Positions 36,493 to 46,533 of a DNA stretch of 64,000 bases are shown piece by piece. The notes beneath the pieces were generated by a model. That model was not told the origin of the DNA and searched no databases. It worked only from the letters and a program-made list of their open reading frames with translations. How positions within the stretch are numbered: position 1 is the stretch's first letter; each line of letters starts with the position of its first letter. A program made the translations under genes and the position numbers. The DNA comes from Falsiroseomonas tokyonensis. Its GTDB lineage: Bacteria > Pseudomonadota > Alphaproteobacteria > Acetobacterales > Acetobacteraceae. The stretch spans positions 992,001 to 1,056,000 of the forward strand of contig NZ_JAFNJS010000001.1 of the NCBI RefSeq assembly GCF_019024325.1, in the 5' to 3' direction.

Positions 36493-37644
36493 ATGGCCAA
36501 ACGCGACTATTACGAAGTCCTGGGCGTCGCCCGGGATGCGAGCGAGGAGGACCTGAAGAAGGCCTACCGCAAGCTCGCCATGCAGCACCACCCGGACCGC
36601 AACCGGGGCGATGCCGGGGCCGAGGCGAAGTTCAAGGAGGCCAACGAGGCCTACGACGTGCTGAAGGATGCCGAGAAGCGCGCCGCCTATGACCGCTTCG
36701 GCCATGCCGCCTTCGAACAGGGTGGCGGCGGGGGCGGCGGCGCCGGGATGGGCGGCAACCCCTTCGGCGGCGCCTTCGAGGATATCTTCGAGGAGATGTT
36801 CGGCGGGCTGGGCCGCGGGCGCGGTGGTGGCCGGGCCGCCGCCGGGCGCGGCAACGACCTGCGCCACCAGGTGGAGGTCTCGCTGGAGGAGGCTTTCGCG
36901 GGTTCCAAGAAGACCATCCGCGTGCCGTCCTCCGTGGTCTGCGAGGCCTGCAAGGGCTCGGGCAGCGAGGGCAATGCGGCGCAATCCGCGCAGACCTGCC
37001 CGACCTGCAGCGGCGCCGGCAAGGTGCGGGCGCAGCAGGGCTTCTTCCTGATCGAGCGCACCTGCCCGACCTGCTCGGGCAGCGGCCGCATCATCAAGAA
37101 CCCCTGCAAGGTCTGTGCGGGCCAGGGCCGCGTGCAGCGCGACCGCACGCTGGCCGTGACCATCCCGGCGGGCGTCGAGGACGGCACCCGCATCCGCCTG
37201 TCCGGCGAGGGCGAGGCCGGGCTGCGCGGCGCGCCGGCGGGCGACCTTTATGTCGACGTGGCGGTGCGGCAGCACGCCATCTTCCAGCGCGACGGTGCCA
37301 ATATCTTCGTCAGGGTCCCGCTGCGGATGACGCAGGCGGCGCTGGGCGGGGGTGTCGAGGTGCCGGTGATCGACGGCGGGCGGGCGCGGGTGACGATCCC
37401 CGCCGGCACCCAGACCGGCGACCAGTTCCGCCTGCGCGGCAAGGGTTTTTCCGTGCTGCGCTCCGCCGCGCGGGGCGACATGTATGTGCAGGTGGCGGTG
37501 GAGACCCCGCAGAACCTCTCGAAGCGGCAGCAGGAACTGCTGGCCGAGTTCGAGACCGAATGCGAGAAGACCGGCCGCAGCAATCCGGAAACCGAGGGCT
37601 TCTTCGCCAAGGTGAAGGAATTCTGGGACGGGCTGGGCCGATAG
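36493..37644 (+). CDS. dnaJ: chaperone DnaJ (Hsp40)
   Basis: 383-residue type I J protein that stimulates DnaK ATPase. It has the J domain with HHPDRNRG (the HPD triad) near residue 32, a Gly/Phe-rich stretch, and four zinc motifs ([32 protein letters not shown]) at about 155-220. The C-terminal domains end in a normal dimerisation tail. One hundred bases downstream of dnaK. Confidence 0.97.
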   Translation: MAKRDYYEVLGVARDASEEDLKKAYRKLAMQHHPDRNRGDAGAEAKFKEANEAYDVLKDAEKRAAYDRFGHAAFEQGGGGGGGAGMGGNPFGGAFEDIFEEMFGGLGRGRGGGRAAAGRGNDLRHQVEVSLEEAFAGSKKTIRVPSSVVCEACKGSGSEGNAAQSAQTCPTCSGAGKVRAQQGFFLIERTCPTCSGSGRIIKNPCKVCAGQGRVQRDRTLAVTIPAGVEDGTRIRLSGEGEAGLRGAPAGDLYVDVAVRQHAIFQRDGANIFVRVPLRMTQAALGGGVEVPVIDGGRARVTIPAGTQTGDQFRLRGKGFSVLRSAARGDMYVQVAVETPQNLSKRQQELLAEFETECEKTGRSNPETEGFFAKVKEFWDGLGR

Positions 37645-37717
37645 GCCCCTCTCCCTCCCCCGCCCTTGCGGGGGGTTGCGCACCGCGCAACGCCGACGGC
37701 TGGTCGGGGTGGGGGCC
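37645..37717. repeat. dispersed palindromic repeat after dnaJ
   Basis: CCCCGC/GCGGGG (with a CCTT loop) and GTTGCGC/GCGCAAC (ACC loop) are nested in an outer pair GGCCCC and GGGGGCC, giving a cloverleaf-like fold of about 73 bases between convergent dnaJ and the glycosyltransferase gene. A divergent member of the C/G-rich repeat family; probably acts as a transcription end. Confidence 0.6.
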
Positions 37718-37729
37718 GCCGACGCTGCC

Positions 37730-38752
37730 TCAATCCAGCCCGAGCTGACCCAGCATGGTCAGGAACTGCCGGGCGGCGCGCTGCAGCGCCGCCGGGCCGT
37801 GGTGGGCCAAGGCGTCCTGCCGCGCGGCCTCGCCCATCGCCTGCAGCCGGGCCGGATCGGCCAGCAGCGTCTCCACCTCCGCCTCCAGCGTCTCCGGCGT
37901 CACCACCAGGCCGGTCTCGCCATGGCGGATGCCGGGATGGATCTCGGCATAGGCCACCACGGGCAGGCCGCAGGCCATGCCCTCCACGATCGCGCGCGGC
38001 AGCCCGTCCTGCAGCGAGGGATGCACCATGACCTTCGCCTGGTGCAGCAAGCCATAGACCCGGTCGGCTGACCGCTGGCCGGCGAAATGGACCAGGGGCG
38101 GGGCCTCCGCCTGCCGCGCCTCCAGCTGCGCGCCGCCGCCCACCAGGCAGATCCGGTGGCGCTGCCCCAGGCCGAAGAGCGCCGTCTGGTTCTTCCGCGC
38201 GTCATGGAAGTGGGCGACGTTGACGATGGCGTAGCGTGCTTCCGGCCGCGGATCGGGCGGCGTGGCCAGCGTCGCATCGAAGTAGCGCGGCATCAGCAGC
38301 GTGCGGCCGCGGGCGTGGTGCATGGCGAAGGCCTGCTGCTGCTGCGCCGGATATTCGGTCAGTACCAGCGCCGCCCGCGGCAGCAGCGGATCCCTTGTAT
38401 AGCCATCCGCCATCAGCACGATCGGGCAGGGATGCAGCGCATCCGCGACGGCGCGGTGCGCTGCATGGCCCAGCCCCTTGAACAGCAGCAGCTGCGGCCG
38501 GAAGTCCCGCACCGCGGCCACCAGCGCCTGGGAGGTTCGCTGCCGGCGCGGCTGGGAGGCATCGTCGCTCGGCAGCACGGTGGCCGGCACCTGTCCGTCC
38601 AGCAGCTCCAGCTGCTGCGGCGGCGCCGAAGCCTCCAGCCGGAACAGCCGCACCTCCACCCCCCGCGCCCGCATCTCGGCCAGGAACAACAGTTCCTGCT
38701 GGCTTTCCTTCAGGCGGCGGTCGGGATGGCTCGCGACAAAGGCCAGGCGCAT
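37730..38752 (-). CDS. glycosyltransferase family 4-like protein
   Basis: 340-residue GT-B fold glycosyltransferase. The C-terminal half has YAIVNVAHFHDARKNQ, then KVMVHPSLQDGLPRAIVEGMACGLPVVAY with the catalytic glutamate typical of GT4. The N-terminal domain is less conserved. The ATG at 38752 is preceded by AGGAGA. Donor and acceptor are unknown; no capsule or LPS cluster surrounds it. The 268 bases up to dapB hold no gene that I can support. Confidence 0.82.
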   Translation of the reverse strand: MRLAFVASHPDRRLKESQQELLFLAEMRARGVEVRLFRLEASAPPQQLELLDGQVPATVLPSDDASQPRRQRTSQALVAAVRDFRPQLLLFKGLGHAAHRAVADALHPCPIVLMADGYTRDPLLPRAALVLTEYPAQQQQAFAMHHARGRTLLMPRYFDATLATPPDPRPEARYAIVNVAHFHDARKNQTALFGLGQRHRICLVGGGAQLEARQAEAPPLVHFAGQRSADRVYGLLHQAKVMVHPSLQDGLPRAIVEGMACGLPVVAYAEIHPGIRHGETGLVVTPETLEAEVETLLADPARLQAMGEAARQDALAHHGPAALQRAARQFLTMLGQLGLD

Positions 38753-39020
38753 CGGCGGTTCTCCTCGGGCGGAGTGATGCCGTGTCTGGCCGCCGCAGGC
38801 CAGGGGGCAGCTGCGGCGGAATCTCGCGCCGGCGCTGCAACCGCGGGGCCTGGCCGACGTTGCATGGAAGACCTCCGCATCCCCCCTGTGGCAGGTCCTG
38901 GCAGGCGGCGGCGCGGTCCCCAAGGTCCCAATCGCGCCGCCGCCCGCCCCCCCTCCGCTCGCTTGACCCCGGCCGCCGGCTGCGCGCAGCTTCCGCCCTC
39001 GCGCTCGGGGGGTTCTCTGC

Positions 39021-39797
39021 ATGATCCGCATTGGCATCGCCGGCATCGCCGGCCGCATGGGCCGGCTGCTGGCCGAGGAGGTGCAGGCCGCCGGCGCCAT
39101 CCTGTCGGGCGGCACGCTGCGCCCGGGCAGCAGGGCGGAGCCCCCCGCCGGCCTTCCCATCCAGCCCGATGCCGCCGCGCTGTTCGCGGCCAGCGACATC
39201 GTCATCGACTTCACCCATGCGGAGGAGGCGGTGCCGCATGCGGAGCTGGCGGCGCGGAGCGCGACCCCGCTGGTACTCGGCTCCTCCGGCCTCTCGGCCG
39301 CGCAGGAACGGGCGGTGGCGGAGGCGGCGCAGCTTGTGCCGGTGGTGCATGCGGCGAATTTCGCCCCCGGCGTGAACCTGGTGCTGGCCCTGGCCGAGAA
39401 GCTGGCAGCGGCCCTGCCGGCCGAGGCCTATGATGCCGAGATCGTCGAGATGCACCACCGGCAGAAGGTGGATGCCCCCTCCGGCACCGCACTCGCCATG
39501 GGCCGCGCCGTGGCAGCCGGACGGGGCACGACGCTGGAGGCGGCGGGGATGGAAAGCGGGCGGGACGGCCATACCGGCGCGCGCCGCACCGGCAGCATCG
39601 GCTTCGCCGCGCTGCGCGGCGGCCAGGTGGTGGGCGAGCATACGCTGCTCTTCGCCGCCGCCACCGAGCACATCGCCATCACCCATCGCAGCTTCGACCG
39701 GCGGTCCTATGCGGTGGGGGCGGTGCGTGCGGCCCAGTGGATCATCGGGCGGCGGCCGGGCCTCTATTCGATGATGGATGTGCTGGGGATGCGATGA
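39021..39797 (+). CDS. dapB: 4-hydroxy-tetrahydrodipicolinate reductase
   Basis: 258-residue enzyme of lysine and peptidoglycan precursor synthesis. The NAD(P) site is GIAGIAGRMGRLLAEE; the catalytic motif EMHHRQKVDAPSGTA, with the histidine and lysine pair, is complete near residues 147-162; IDFTHAEEAVPHAEL and HAANFAPGVNLVL are also seen. ATGA overlap with the next gene. Confidence 0.95.
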   Translation: MIRIGIAGIAGRMGRLLAEEVQAAGAILSGGTLRPGSRAEPPAGLPIQPDAAALFAASDIVIDFTHAEEAVPHAELAARSATPLVLGSSGLSAAQERAVAEAAQLVPVVHAANFAPGVNLVLALAEKLAAALPAEAYDAEIVEMHHRQKVDAPSGTALAMGRAVAAGRGTTLEAAGMESGRDGHTGARRTGSIGFAALRGGQVVGEHTLLFAAATEHIAITHRSFDRRSYAVGAVRAAQWIIGRRPGLYSMMDVLGMR

Positions 39798-40408
39798 GCT
39801 GGGACGCGACGGCCTTGATCGCCGCGACCGGCGGGGTCGTTTGGCACCTTGCGCCGCGCGCCGCGCTGCCGATGCTGCGCCGGCACGGCCTGCTCTCGAC
39901 CGCGGCCCTGGTCAGAATGTTCGAGGTGCCGGAGCCGGATGCGACCCGCCTGCTCGAGACCAATCGCGATCAATTCACCCCGCTGCACCATCCCCGCCAC
40001 GGCACGGTGGAGCTGAGGCGCCAGCAGATGTGGGACAGCAAGCTGGGGCCGGCGCTGGCCGGCAGCGGGACCACGCCCGCGCAATGGCGGCGGCACATCA
40101 ACGGCCATGTCTTCTTCTGGCTGGACCCGGCGCGGCTGGACGGCCTGGCCAAGGCGGACCCGAAGCGCCCGCAGGTGCCGCTTCGCATTGACCTCGTGCG
40201 GCTGCTGCAGCGCCATGAAACGGCGGCGCTGCTCACGCCGATCAATACCGGCGCCGTGCGGCACCCGCGCCATCGGCGCAGCCTGGCCGACTGGCACATG
40301 CTGGGCGCCTATGCCGACCCGCGGGGCCGTCGTCCGGTGGAATTGGCCATTCCATGGGCCGTGCCGGACCTGGCCGCCCTGGTGCTGGACCCCTGGCCTC
40401 AACCTTGA
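39794..40408 (+). CDS. DUF7002-like protein, possible ADP-ribosyltransferase-fold relative
   Basis: 204-residue soluble protein. The start WHLAPRAALPMLRRHGLLS and the later segment INGHVFFWLDPARLDGLA recall DUF7002 proteins and, more distantly, DarT-like ADP-ribosyltransferases, which share a HxT/HLTH-type opening and a VFF segment. The ADP-ribosylation idea is speculative. Overlaps dapB by four bases, so it is translated with it; a functional link to dapB is unknown. Confidence 0.6.
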   Translation: MSWDATALIAATGGVVWHLAPRAALPMLRRHGLLSTAALVRMFEVPEPDATRLLETNRDQFTPLHHPRHGTVELRRQQMWDSKLGPALAGSGTTPAQWRRHINGHVFFWLDPARLDGLAKADPKRPQVPLRIDLVRLLQRHETAALLTPINTGAVRHPRHRRSLADWHMLGAYADPRGRRPVELAIPWAVPDLAALVLDPWPQP

Positions 40409-40447
40409 GTTTCATTGCAGGATGGTGTCCAAGGCGCATGCACTGCC

Positions 40448-40475
40448 TTGACCCCGCCACACCGCACTGCAATAC
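40448..40475 (+). promoter_or_regulatory. possible sigma-70 type promoter of metK
   Basis: TTGACC (40448-40453) and CAATAC (40470-40475) are 16 bases apart, about 80 bases before the metK start. The -35 box overlaps a hairpin (CAAGGC/GCCTTG around GCATGCACT, near 40430-40450). No SAM-II, SAM-IV or SAM/SAH riboswitch consensus was recognised in this 147-base leader. Confidence 0.35.
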
Positions 40476-40555
40476 GCCGCTGTCCCGGATCCACCGGGCC
40501 ATCTAGCCAGGCCGGGGCGTACCGGCCCTCCCGCGACAAGAGGCCGAACCACGCC

Positions 40556-41743
40556 ATGCGCGACAAGGGCGAATACCTTTTCACGTCCGAGAGCGTCTCC
40601 GAAGGCCACCCGGACAAGGTGGCGGACCGCATCTCGGATACCGTGCTCGACGCCTACCTCTCGGCCGACCCCTATTCCCGCGTGGCCTGCGAGACCCTGG
40701 TCACCACCAACCGGGTGGTCCTGGCCGGCGAGACGCGCGGCCCGGGCAGCGTCACCCCCGAGCTGCTGATGCACCTGACGCGGATGGCGATCCGCGACAT
40801 CGGCTATGAGCAGGATGGCTTCCACTGGCAGAATGCCAGCGTGGAGTGCCATCTGCACGCCCAGTCCGCGCATATCGCGCAGGGCGTGGACGCGGCCGGC
40901 AACAAGGATGAAGGCGCCGGCGACCAGGGCATCATGTTCGGCTATGCCTGCACCGAGACGCCGGAGCTGATGCCGGCGCCGCTGTACTACGCCCACCTGA
41001 TCCTGCGCCGCATCAGCGAGATGCGCCGCGCCGGCGACCTGGCCGTGGCCGGCCTGCTGCCGGACGCCAAGTCCCAGGTGACGCTGCGCTACATCGACGG
41101 CAAGCCGGTGGGCGCGACCAGCGTGGTGGTCTCGACCCAGCACGAGGAACGCCTCGACCAGGCCGAGATCAAGCGGATGATCCGCCCGATCATCGAGAGC
41201 AGCCTGCCCAAGGGCTGGATGTGCCCGGACAACGAGCTGTATGTGAACCCGACCGGCACCTTCGTCATCGGCGGGCCGGATGGCGACTGCGGCCTGACCG
41301 GGCGCAAGATCATCGTCGACACCTATGGCGGCGCGGCGCCGCATGGCGGCGGCGCCTTCAGCGGCAAGGACCCGACCAAGGTCGACCGCTCGGCCGCCTA
41401 TGCGGCGCGCTATGTCGCGAAGAACGTCGTGGCCTCCGGCCTCGCCGACAAGTGCACCATCCAGGTGAGCTACGCCATCGGCGTCTCCAAGCCACTGTCG
41501 GTCTATTTCGACCTGCACGGCACGGGCAAGGATGTGGACGAGGCGAAGCTGGCCAAGGTGATGGACGGCCTGGTGAACCTCTCCCCGCGCGGGATCCGGG
41601 AGCATCTGCACCTGAACCGCCCGATCTACGCGCCGACCAGCGCCTATGGCCATTTCGGCCGCACGCCGGATGCGGAGAAGGGCACCTTCACCTGGGAGAA
41701 GACGGACCTCGCCGACGAGATCCGCCGCGCCTTCAACCGGTAA
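40556..41743 (+). CDS. metK: S-adenosylmethionine synthetase
   Basis: 395-residue enzyme making SAM from methionine and ATP. Motifs: [20 protein letters not shown] (residues 8-27), the loop [13 protein letters not shown], the [21 protein letters not shown] phosphate loop and the C-terminal DLHGTGK. An in-frame ATG at 40415 would add 47 unconserved residues; the ATG at 40556 matches the family. Methionine-cycle partner of ahcY at 60251. Confidence 0.96.
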   Translation: MRDKGEYLFTSESVSEGHPDKVADRISDTVLDAYLSADPYSRVACETLVTTNRVVLAGETRGPGSVTPELLMHLTRMAIRDIGYEQDGFHWQNASVECHLHAQSAHIAQGVDAAGNKDEGAGDQGIMFGYACTETPELMPAPLYYAHLILRRISEMRRAGDLAVAGLLPDAKSQVTLRYIDGKPVGATSVVVSTQHEERLDQAEIKRMIRPIIESSLPKGWMCPDNELYVNPTGTFVIGGPDGDCGLTGRKIIVDTYGGAAPHGGGAFSGKDPTKVDRSAAYAARYVAKNVVASGLADKCTIQVSYAIGVSKPLSVYFDLHGTGKDVDEAKLAKVMDGLVNLSPRGIREHLHLNRPIYAPTSAYGHFGRTPDAEKGTFTWEKTDLADEIRRAFNR

Positions 41744-41788
41744 TTTTCGGCCGGCCCGCGCCGTGGCGTGGGCTGTTCCTGTCTGATT

Positions 41789-41820
41789 GGGCGGCGGGCG
41801 CAGGCCCGTCGCCCCTTTTC
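41789..41820 (+). terminator. intrinsic terminator between metK and trmB
   Basis: GGGCGGCGGG pairs with CCCGTCGCCC (ten pairs with one G-U) around a CGCAGG loop, followed by CTTTTC and GTTTT. It lies 45 bases after the metK stop and just before trmB, so trmB may depend on readthrough or its own promoter. Confidence 0.75.
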
Positions 41821-41837
41821 GTTTTGAGGCCCTTTTC

Positions 41838-42548
41838 ATGACCGCAGACCGCCCCCCATTGGCCGAGGGCGTGCCGGACCGGCTTTATGGCCGCCAGCGC
41901 GGCCACAAGCTGCGGCCGCGCCAGCAATTGCTGCTGGACGCCACCCTGCCGCGGCTGCGCCTGCTGCCGGAACAGGCCGCCGACCCGCTGGCCGCCTTCG
42001 GCATGCCAGGCGCCAAGCTGTGGCTGGAGGTGGGTTTCGGCGGCGGAGAGCACGCGCTGGAGCAGCACCGCGCCCATCCGGAGGTGGCCTATATCGCTTC
42101 GGAAGTGTTCGAGAACGGGCTGTGTTCCCTGCTGACCCGGCTGGTGCCGGATGGTGGGGAAGCCACCGCCCCGCTGCCGCCCGGCCTGAAGCTGTGGCCA
42201 CAGGATGCCCGCCACCTGCTGGGCCTGCTGCCGGAGGGGGCGCTCGACCGGCTGATGCTGATGTTCCCCGACCCCTGGCCGAAGTCCCGGCATTCCAAGC
42301 GCCGCTTCGTGCATCCGGAGATGCTGCCGCTGGTCGCCCGCGTGCTGCGCCCCGGCGGCGAATGGCGCATCGCCAGCGACGACCCGACCTACCAGGCCTG
42401 GGTGACGGAGGTCTTCGCCGACCAGGCGTTGTTCGCCCTGGCCGAGCGCCACACCACCCGCCCCGAAGGCACGCCGGGCACCCGCTACGAGGCCAAGGCG
42501 GTGCGGGCCGGGCGGCAGCCGATCTGGTGGGTCTTCGTCCGGCGCTGA
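41838..42548 (+). CDS. trmB: tRNA (guanine-N7)-methyltransferase
   Basis: 236-residue SAM-dependent methyltransferase making m7G46 in tRNA. GRQRGHKLRPRQQ at the N-terminus, SAM motif LEVGFGGGEHALEQHR, and the family signature MFPDPWPKSRHSKRRF are present; TRYEAKAVRAG completes the C-terminus. The start at 41838 is the first ATG after the metK terminator hairpin. Confidence 0.94.
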   Translation: MTADRPPLAEGVPDRLYGRQRGHKLRPRQQLLLDATLPRLRLLPEQAADPLAAFGMPGAKLWLEVGFGGGEHALEQHRAHPEVAYIASEVFENGLCSLLTRLVPDGGEATAPLPPGLKLWPQDARHLLGLLPEGALDRLMLMFPDPWPKSRHSKRRFVHPEMLPLVARVLRPGGEWRIASDDPTYQAWVTEVFADQALFALAERHTTRPEGTPGTRYEAKAVRAGRQPIWWVFVRR

Positions 42549-42569
42549 CGTGCCCACCGACCCCTCGCA

Positions 42570-43181
42570 TCAGCCGCTTCGGCGGCGCCGGCGCAGCAGC
42601 AGGCCCAGGCCCATCATGCCGGTCCCGACCAGAGCGAGCGAAGCCGGTTCGGGCACCGCCACGACGCGCCTCGCGACCGTCAGATGCGCGACATCCTCCG
42701 AGAATTTGCCGGGGGGCAGCTCGAAGGGCGGGTTGAAGAAGGGGGTGGTCCAGACCCCCTCGGCGAACAGCTCGTTCAGCAGGAAGGCGGTCAGGTTCGT
42801 GCCCGGCCCGTCCTTGAAGACCAGGATGTAGTCGAACATCGCGAAATCGACATTGCTGACGGACCAGCTGCCGAACTGCCCGGTGCTGGCCGAATCCGTC
42901 AGCACCGTCTGGCCGTTATCCTGCCAGTCGGCGAAGCCGAAGAAGCCCGCCGCGTTGACGTTGGCGATCTCCGCCACATTGCCGGCGTCGGCCGGCGTCA
43001 GATACTGGCAGGCGCTGGCTGCGGATTGCGTGCCGGCCAGGTTCTCGACCTGGGCACCAAAATCCGAGATGTAGAGGGGCGGGCACGCAACCAGGCCCGC
43101 CGCCGCGGGCTTCGTCATCAACAGGGCCGCGCCGAGCGCCACTGCCAGCACGCCTAGACCTTGACCGCTACGCTTCGTCAT
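42570..43181 (-). CDS. exported PEP-CTERM sorting-domain protein
   Basis: 203-residue protein with a signal peptide (to AAAG near residue 27) and a C-terminal PEP-CTERM signal: VPEPASLALVGTGMMGLGLL plus an Arg-rich end. Such proteins are cleaved by an exosortase and linked to exopolysaccharide in other bacteria. The middle is Gly/Asn/Asp-rich with a cysteine pair and no known domain. The ATG at 43181 is preceded by GGAGACGGAG; a GTG four codons earlier is also open. No exosortase gene is in the window. Confidence 0.85.
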   Translation of the reverse strand: MTKRSGQGLGVLAVALGAALLMTKPAAAGLVACPPLYISDFGAQVENLAGTQSAASACQYLTPADAGNVAEIANVNAAGFFGFADWQDNGQTVLTDSASTGQFGSWSVSNVDFAMFDYILVFKDGPGTNLTAFLLNELFAEGVWTTPFFNPPFELPPGKFSEDVAHLTVARRVVAVPEPASLALVGTGMMGLGLLLRRRRRSG

Positions 43182-43360
43182 CTCCGTCTCCACATGCTGT
43201 GATGGGATCGCAGACCAAGGCTCCGCAGACGGGGATCAAGCAACTGCAGTGCCAACGTTGCGAATCAACAACTTGCTGATTGACCTGGGCTCGGATGGCG
43301 GCGTGTTGTGAATTCTGCCGACAGGCTGGGGCCGCACGGCTGCGTCGGATGCGCCAGACC

Positions 43361-43389
43361 TTGCGGAGGCCGAGGATCGGACATATACT
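43361..43389 (+). promoter_or_regulatory. promoter of the rimP-nusA-infB operon
   Basis: TTGCGG (43361-43366) and TATACT (43384-43389) are 17 bases apart and match housekeeping boxes reasonably. They sit in the 317-base gap between the PEP-CTERM gene and rimP; apart from this promoter and the attenuator at 43424 I see nothing else in that gap. Confidence 0.5.
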
Positions 43390-43423
43390 CAGACCACGAG
43401 ATCGCTTTCCGACGTGTCCGGGA

Positions 43424-43451
43424 GGTGGCCCCTAACCGGGCCGCCTTTTTT
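43424..43451 (+). terminator. rimP leader attenuator-type terminator
   Basis: GGTGGCCC pairs with GGGCCGCC (one G-U) around CTAACC and is followed by TTTTTTG. It lies about 35 bases after the predicted -10 box and 48 bases before rimP, so most transcripts starting there would meet it before the first gene. Leader terminators before rimP are known in other bacteria. Confidence 0.7.
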
Positions 43452-43498
43452 GTTGGCCGCTCCCCGGCCCCCGGCCTCGTCGGCCTGGAACCGACCCA

Positions 43499-44137
43499 AT
43501 GGACGACGACCAACCCCATCACGAGGGCCTCGAGGCCCGCATCGCGGCCTCCATCCTGCCGACCCTCGGCCAGCTGGGCTACGAGCTTGTGCGCGTGCAG
43601 GTCAGCGGCAAGGAACGGCCGGTGGTGCAGATCATGGCCGATCGCATCGACGAGGCGACCTTCCGCGTCGAGGATTGCGAGATCATCAGCCACGCCGTCG
43701 GCGCCGTGCTGGATGTGGAGGATCCGATCCGCAGCGAATGGTCGCTGGAGATTTCCTCCGCCGGCATCGACCGCCCGCTGACCCGCGCCAAGGACTGGAA
43801 CCGCTACGCCGGCCAGCTCGCCACGGTGGATCTCCAGGTGCCGCAGGACAATCGCCGCCGGCTGCGCGGCATCGCGCTCGGCGCCGATGCGACCGAGGCG
43901 CGGATCCGGCTGGAGGATGGCACGGAGGTGGTGGTGCCGCGCGGCAATATCCGCCGCGCCAAGCTGGTGCTGACCGATGCGCTGATCGAACACAGCGCGG
44001 CGCTGGCCGCCGTCGCCGATGCCCGCCGCGCGGCGCTCGAGCCGCCGGTCGTGGACGATGATTCCGCTGAAGCGCCGGAGGTGGAGGAGGAAGCTCCCCC
44101 CGCCCCCAAGCGCCGCTCAACCCCGAAGAGGAACTGA
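43499..44137 (+). CDS. rimP: ribosome maturation factor RimP
   Basis: 212-residue protein needed for 30S maturation. The alpha/beta N-domain ([19 protein letters not shown] and [16 protein letters not shown]) and the signature [18 protein letters not shown] are followed by the SH3-like C-domain. A 40-residue acidic/proline tail extends beyond the usual 150-170 residues. First gene of the nusA-infB operon. Confidence 0.93.
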   Translation: MDDDQPHHEGLEARIAASILPTLGQLGYELVRVQVSGKERPVVQIMADRIDEATFRVEDCEIISHAVGAVLDVEDPIRSEWSLEISSAGIDRPLTRAKDWNRYAGQLATVDLQVPQDNRRRLRGIALGADATEARIRLEDGTEVVVPRGNIRRAKLVLTDALIEHSAALAAVADARRAALEPPVVDDDSAEAPEVEEEAPPAPKRRSTPKRN

Positions 44138-44141
44138 CGCC

Positions 44142-45821
44142 ATGGCGATGGATGTCGCGATCGCGCGCCCGGAACTGCTGCTGGTGGCGGATGCCGTCGC
44201 CCGCGAGAAGATGATCGAGCGCGACGAGGTGCTCGAGGCGATGGAGCAGGCCATCCAGAAGGCCGGCCGCGCCAAGTACGGCCATGAGAAGGACATCCGG
44301 GCCGTCATCGACCGCAAGAGCGGTGAGGTGAAGCTCTCCCGCTGGACCGAGGTGGTGGACGCCGAGCCGGTTGAGAACGAGGCGACGCAGCTTTCGCTCC
44401 GCATCGCCCAGAAGATCAAGCCGGGCATCAAGACCGGCGAGTTCATCATCGACCCGCTGCCGCCGATCGATTTCGGCCGCATCGCCGCCCAGACCGCCAA
44501 GCAGGTGATCGTGCAGCGGGTGCGGGAGGTGGAGCGCAGCAAGCAGTACCACGAATACAAGGACCGCGTCGGCGAGATCATCAACGGCGTCGTCAAGCGC
44601 ACCGAATATGGGAACCTGATGGTCGAGCTCGGCAAGGCCGAGGCCCTGCTGCGCCGCGACGAGACCATCCCGCGCGAGGCTTTTCGGAATGGCGACCGCG
44701 TGCGCGCCTATATCTATGACGTGCGCGAGGAACCCCGCGGGCCGCAGATCTTCCTGTCACGCACGCATCCCGGCTTCCTCGCCAAGCTGTTCGCGCAGGA
44801 GGTGCCGGAAATCTACGACGGCATCATCGAGATCAAGGCGGTGGCGCGCGATCCGGGCTCCCGCGCCAAGATGGCCGTGATCTCGCGCGACAGCAGCATC
44901 GACCCCGTCGGCGCCTGCGTCGGCATGCGCGGGTCGCGCGTGCAGGCGGTGGTGCAGGAGCTGCAGGGCGAGAAGATCGACATCATCCCCTGGTCGCCCG
45001 ACCAGGCGACCTTCATCGTCAATGCGCTGGCGCCGGCCGAGGTCACCAAGGTGGTGCTCGACGACGATGCGCGGCGCGTCGAGGTGGTGGTGCCGGACGA
45101 CCAGCTTTCGCTGGCCATCGGCCGCCGCGGCCAGAATGTGCGTCTTGCATCTCAGCTCACGCGTTACGATGTGGATATCCTGACGGAGGCCGAGGAATCG
45201 GAGCGCCGCCAGGAAGACTTCCGGAAGCGCAGCGGCCTGTTCGTCGAGGGCCTCGACGTGGATGACGTCATCGCCGGGCTGCTGGTGACCGAGGGCTTCG
45301 GTTCGATCGAGGACATCATCAATGTCGACGACGAGGAACTCGCCGAGATCGAGGGCTTCGACGAGAATGTCGCCGCCGAGCTGAAGCGCCGCGCCCAGGC
45401 CTTCCTCGACAAGCGCGAGGGCGAGCTGGACGAGAAGCGCCGCGAACTGGGCGTGGAGGATGCGGTCGCCGAGGTTGGCGGCTTCTCCGCCGCCATGCTG
45501 GTGGCGCTGGGCGAGAAGGGCGTGAAGTCGCTGGAAGACCTGGCGGATCTCGCGGGTGATGAACTCGTGGAAATCCTCGGTACGGATGCGGTGGATGAGG
45601 AGACGGCGAATGCCGTGATCCTCGCGGCCCGTCAGTCCGCCGGCTGGTTCGGCGACGAGGATGTGGTCGGCGCGATGGCCGCGCAGAACGGCGAATACGA
45701 CTACGCCGAGGGCGAGGAAGCGGGTGACGCGGAGGCGGTCGAGGAGGCCGAGGCCGGCGACGCCCAGGCGGAACCGGCGGGGGAACCCGATGGGGAACAA
45801 GACGACGCAGCCCGGACCTGA
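44142..45821 (+). CDS. nusA: transcription termination/antitermination factor NusA
   Basis: 559-residue RNA polymerase-binding factor. In order: N-terminal domain, S1 domain (about 130-200), KH1 and KH2 domains ([18 protein letters not shown] and [16 protein letters not shown]), then two C-terminal helix-hairpin repeats and a strongly acidic tail. Two starts are possible: ATG 44142, or 44148 two codons later. Follows rimP by four bases and overlaps ylxR by 32. Confidence 0.96.
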   Translation: MAMDVAIARPELLLVADAVAREKMIERDEVLEAMEQAIQKAGRAKYGHEKDIRAVIDRKSGEVKLSRWTEVVDAEPVENEATQLSLRIAQKIKPGIKTGEFIIDPLPPIDFGRIAAQTAKQVIVQRVREVERSKQYHEYKDRVGEIINGVVKRTEYGNLMVELGKAEALLRRDETIPREAFRNGDRVRAYIYDVREEPRGPQIFLSRTHPGFLAKLFAQEVPEIYDGIIEIKAVARDPGSRAKMAVISRDSSIDPVGACVGMRGSRVQAVVQELQGEKIDIIPWSPDQATFIVNALAPAEVTKVVLDDDARRVEVVVPDDQLSLAIGRRGQNVRLASQLTRYDVDILTEAEESERRQEDFRKRSGLFVEGLDVDDVIAGLLVTEGFGSIEDIINVDDEELAEIEGFDENVAAELKRRAQAFLDKREGELDEKRRELGVEDAVAEVGGFSAAMLVALGEKGVKSLEDLADLAGDELVEILGTDAVDEETANAVILAARQSAGWFGDEDVVGAMAAQNGEYDYAEGEEAGDAEAVEEAEAGDAQAEPAGEPDGEQDDAART

Positions 45822-46533
45822 CCTGAGGCCAGCCTTTCCGCTGGAGAATCCGCAGGGCTTCGCGCCGCAGGGCGTGCCCGCGGATCCCAGGGAGGAAGCC
45901 GAGGCGGCGGAGGAGCCGGAGACGGGTCCGCTGCGCCGATGCCTGGTGACGCGGGAGCGCCTGCCGAAGGAGGCGATGCTGCGCTTCGTGCTGTCGCCGG
46001 ACCGGGAAGTGGTCCCCGACCTGAACGCAAGGCTGCCCGGCCGGGGAATGTGGTTGAGCGCCCGGGCCGATGTGATAGAACGTGCCGCGACCCGTGGGGC
46101 CTTTGCGAAGGCCGCGCGTGGTTCGGTGCACGTGCCCCCCGACCTTCGCGCGCGGATCGAGACCGGCCTGCATGGGCGGGTCCGCGACCTCGTCGGCTTG
46201 GCGCGGCGCGCCGGGCAGGCGGTGAGCGGGTGGCAGGCAGCCCTGGAGTGGCTGCAGACGGGGCGTGCGGCGCTGCTGGTCCAGGCTTCGGACGGCAGCG
46301 CGGCGGAACGGGCCCGGTTGGTCGGGCTCCGGCAGGTGCCAGCGGTGACCCCGCTGACCGGCGCGGAGCTTGGGGCGCTGTTCGGTCGTGACCGGGCAGT
46401 GCATGTTGCGGTGGCGCCAGGGAAACTGGCGCTGGCGATCGCGGCGGAAGCCGCACGGCTCGCGGGTGTCGCCACCGCAGCCGACAGCAAGGGCAGCGCG
46501 CCGATACGGGGGGTTCCTCCGGCGCCGCCCTAG
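45790..46533 (+). CDS. YlxR-family RNA-binding protein with fused L7Ae-like domain
   Basis: 247-residue alphaproteobacterial form in which the DUF448/YlxR domain ([29 protein letters not shown]) is fused to a ribosomal L7Ae-like domain (about 125-215, [18 protein letters not shown]). Sits between nusA and infB as usual and is probably a nucleoid or ribosome-associated regulator. It starts inside the nusA 3' end; the ATG at 45790 is chosen since the domain begins downstream. Confidence 0.85.
   Translation: MGNKTTQPGPDLRPAFPLENPQGFAPQGVPADPREEAEAAEEPETGPLRRCLVTRERLPKEAMLRFVLSPDREVVPDLNARLPGRGMWLSARADVIERAATRGAFAKAARGSVHVPPDLRARIETGLHGRVRDLVGLARRAGQAVSGWQAALEWLQTGRAALLVQASDGSAAERARLVGLRQVPAVTPLTGAELGALFGRDRAVHVAVAPGKLALAIAAEAARLAGVATAADSKGSAPIRGVPPAPP

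Noticed and set aside
38753-39020. Small ORFs (for example 38782-39024) between the glycosyltransferase and dapB
   Set aside because: Arg/Pro/Gly-only composition, overlap with the dapB start and no ribosome site.
40409-40555. SAM riboswitch before metK
   Set aside because: None of the SAM-II, SAM-V or SAM/SAH core sequences could be found; only a small hairpin and a promoter-like pair are present.
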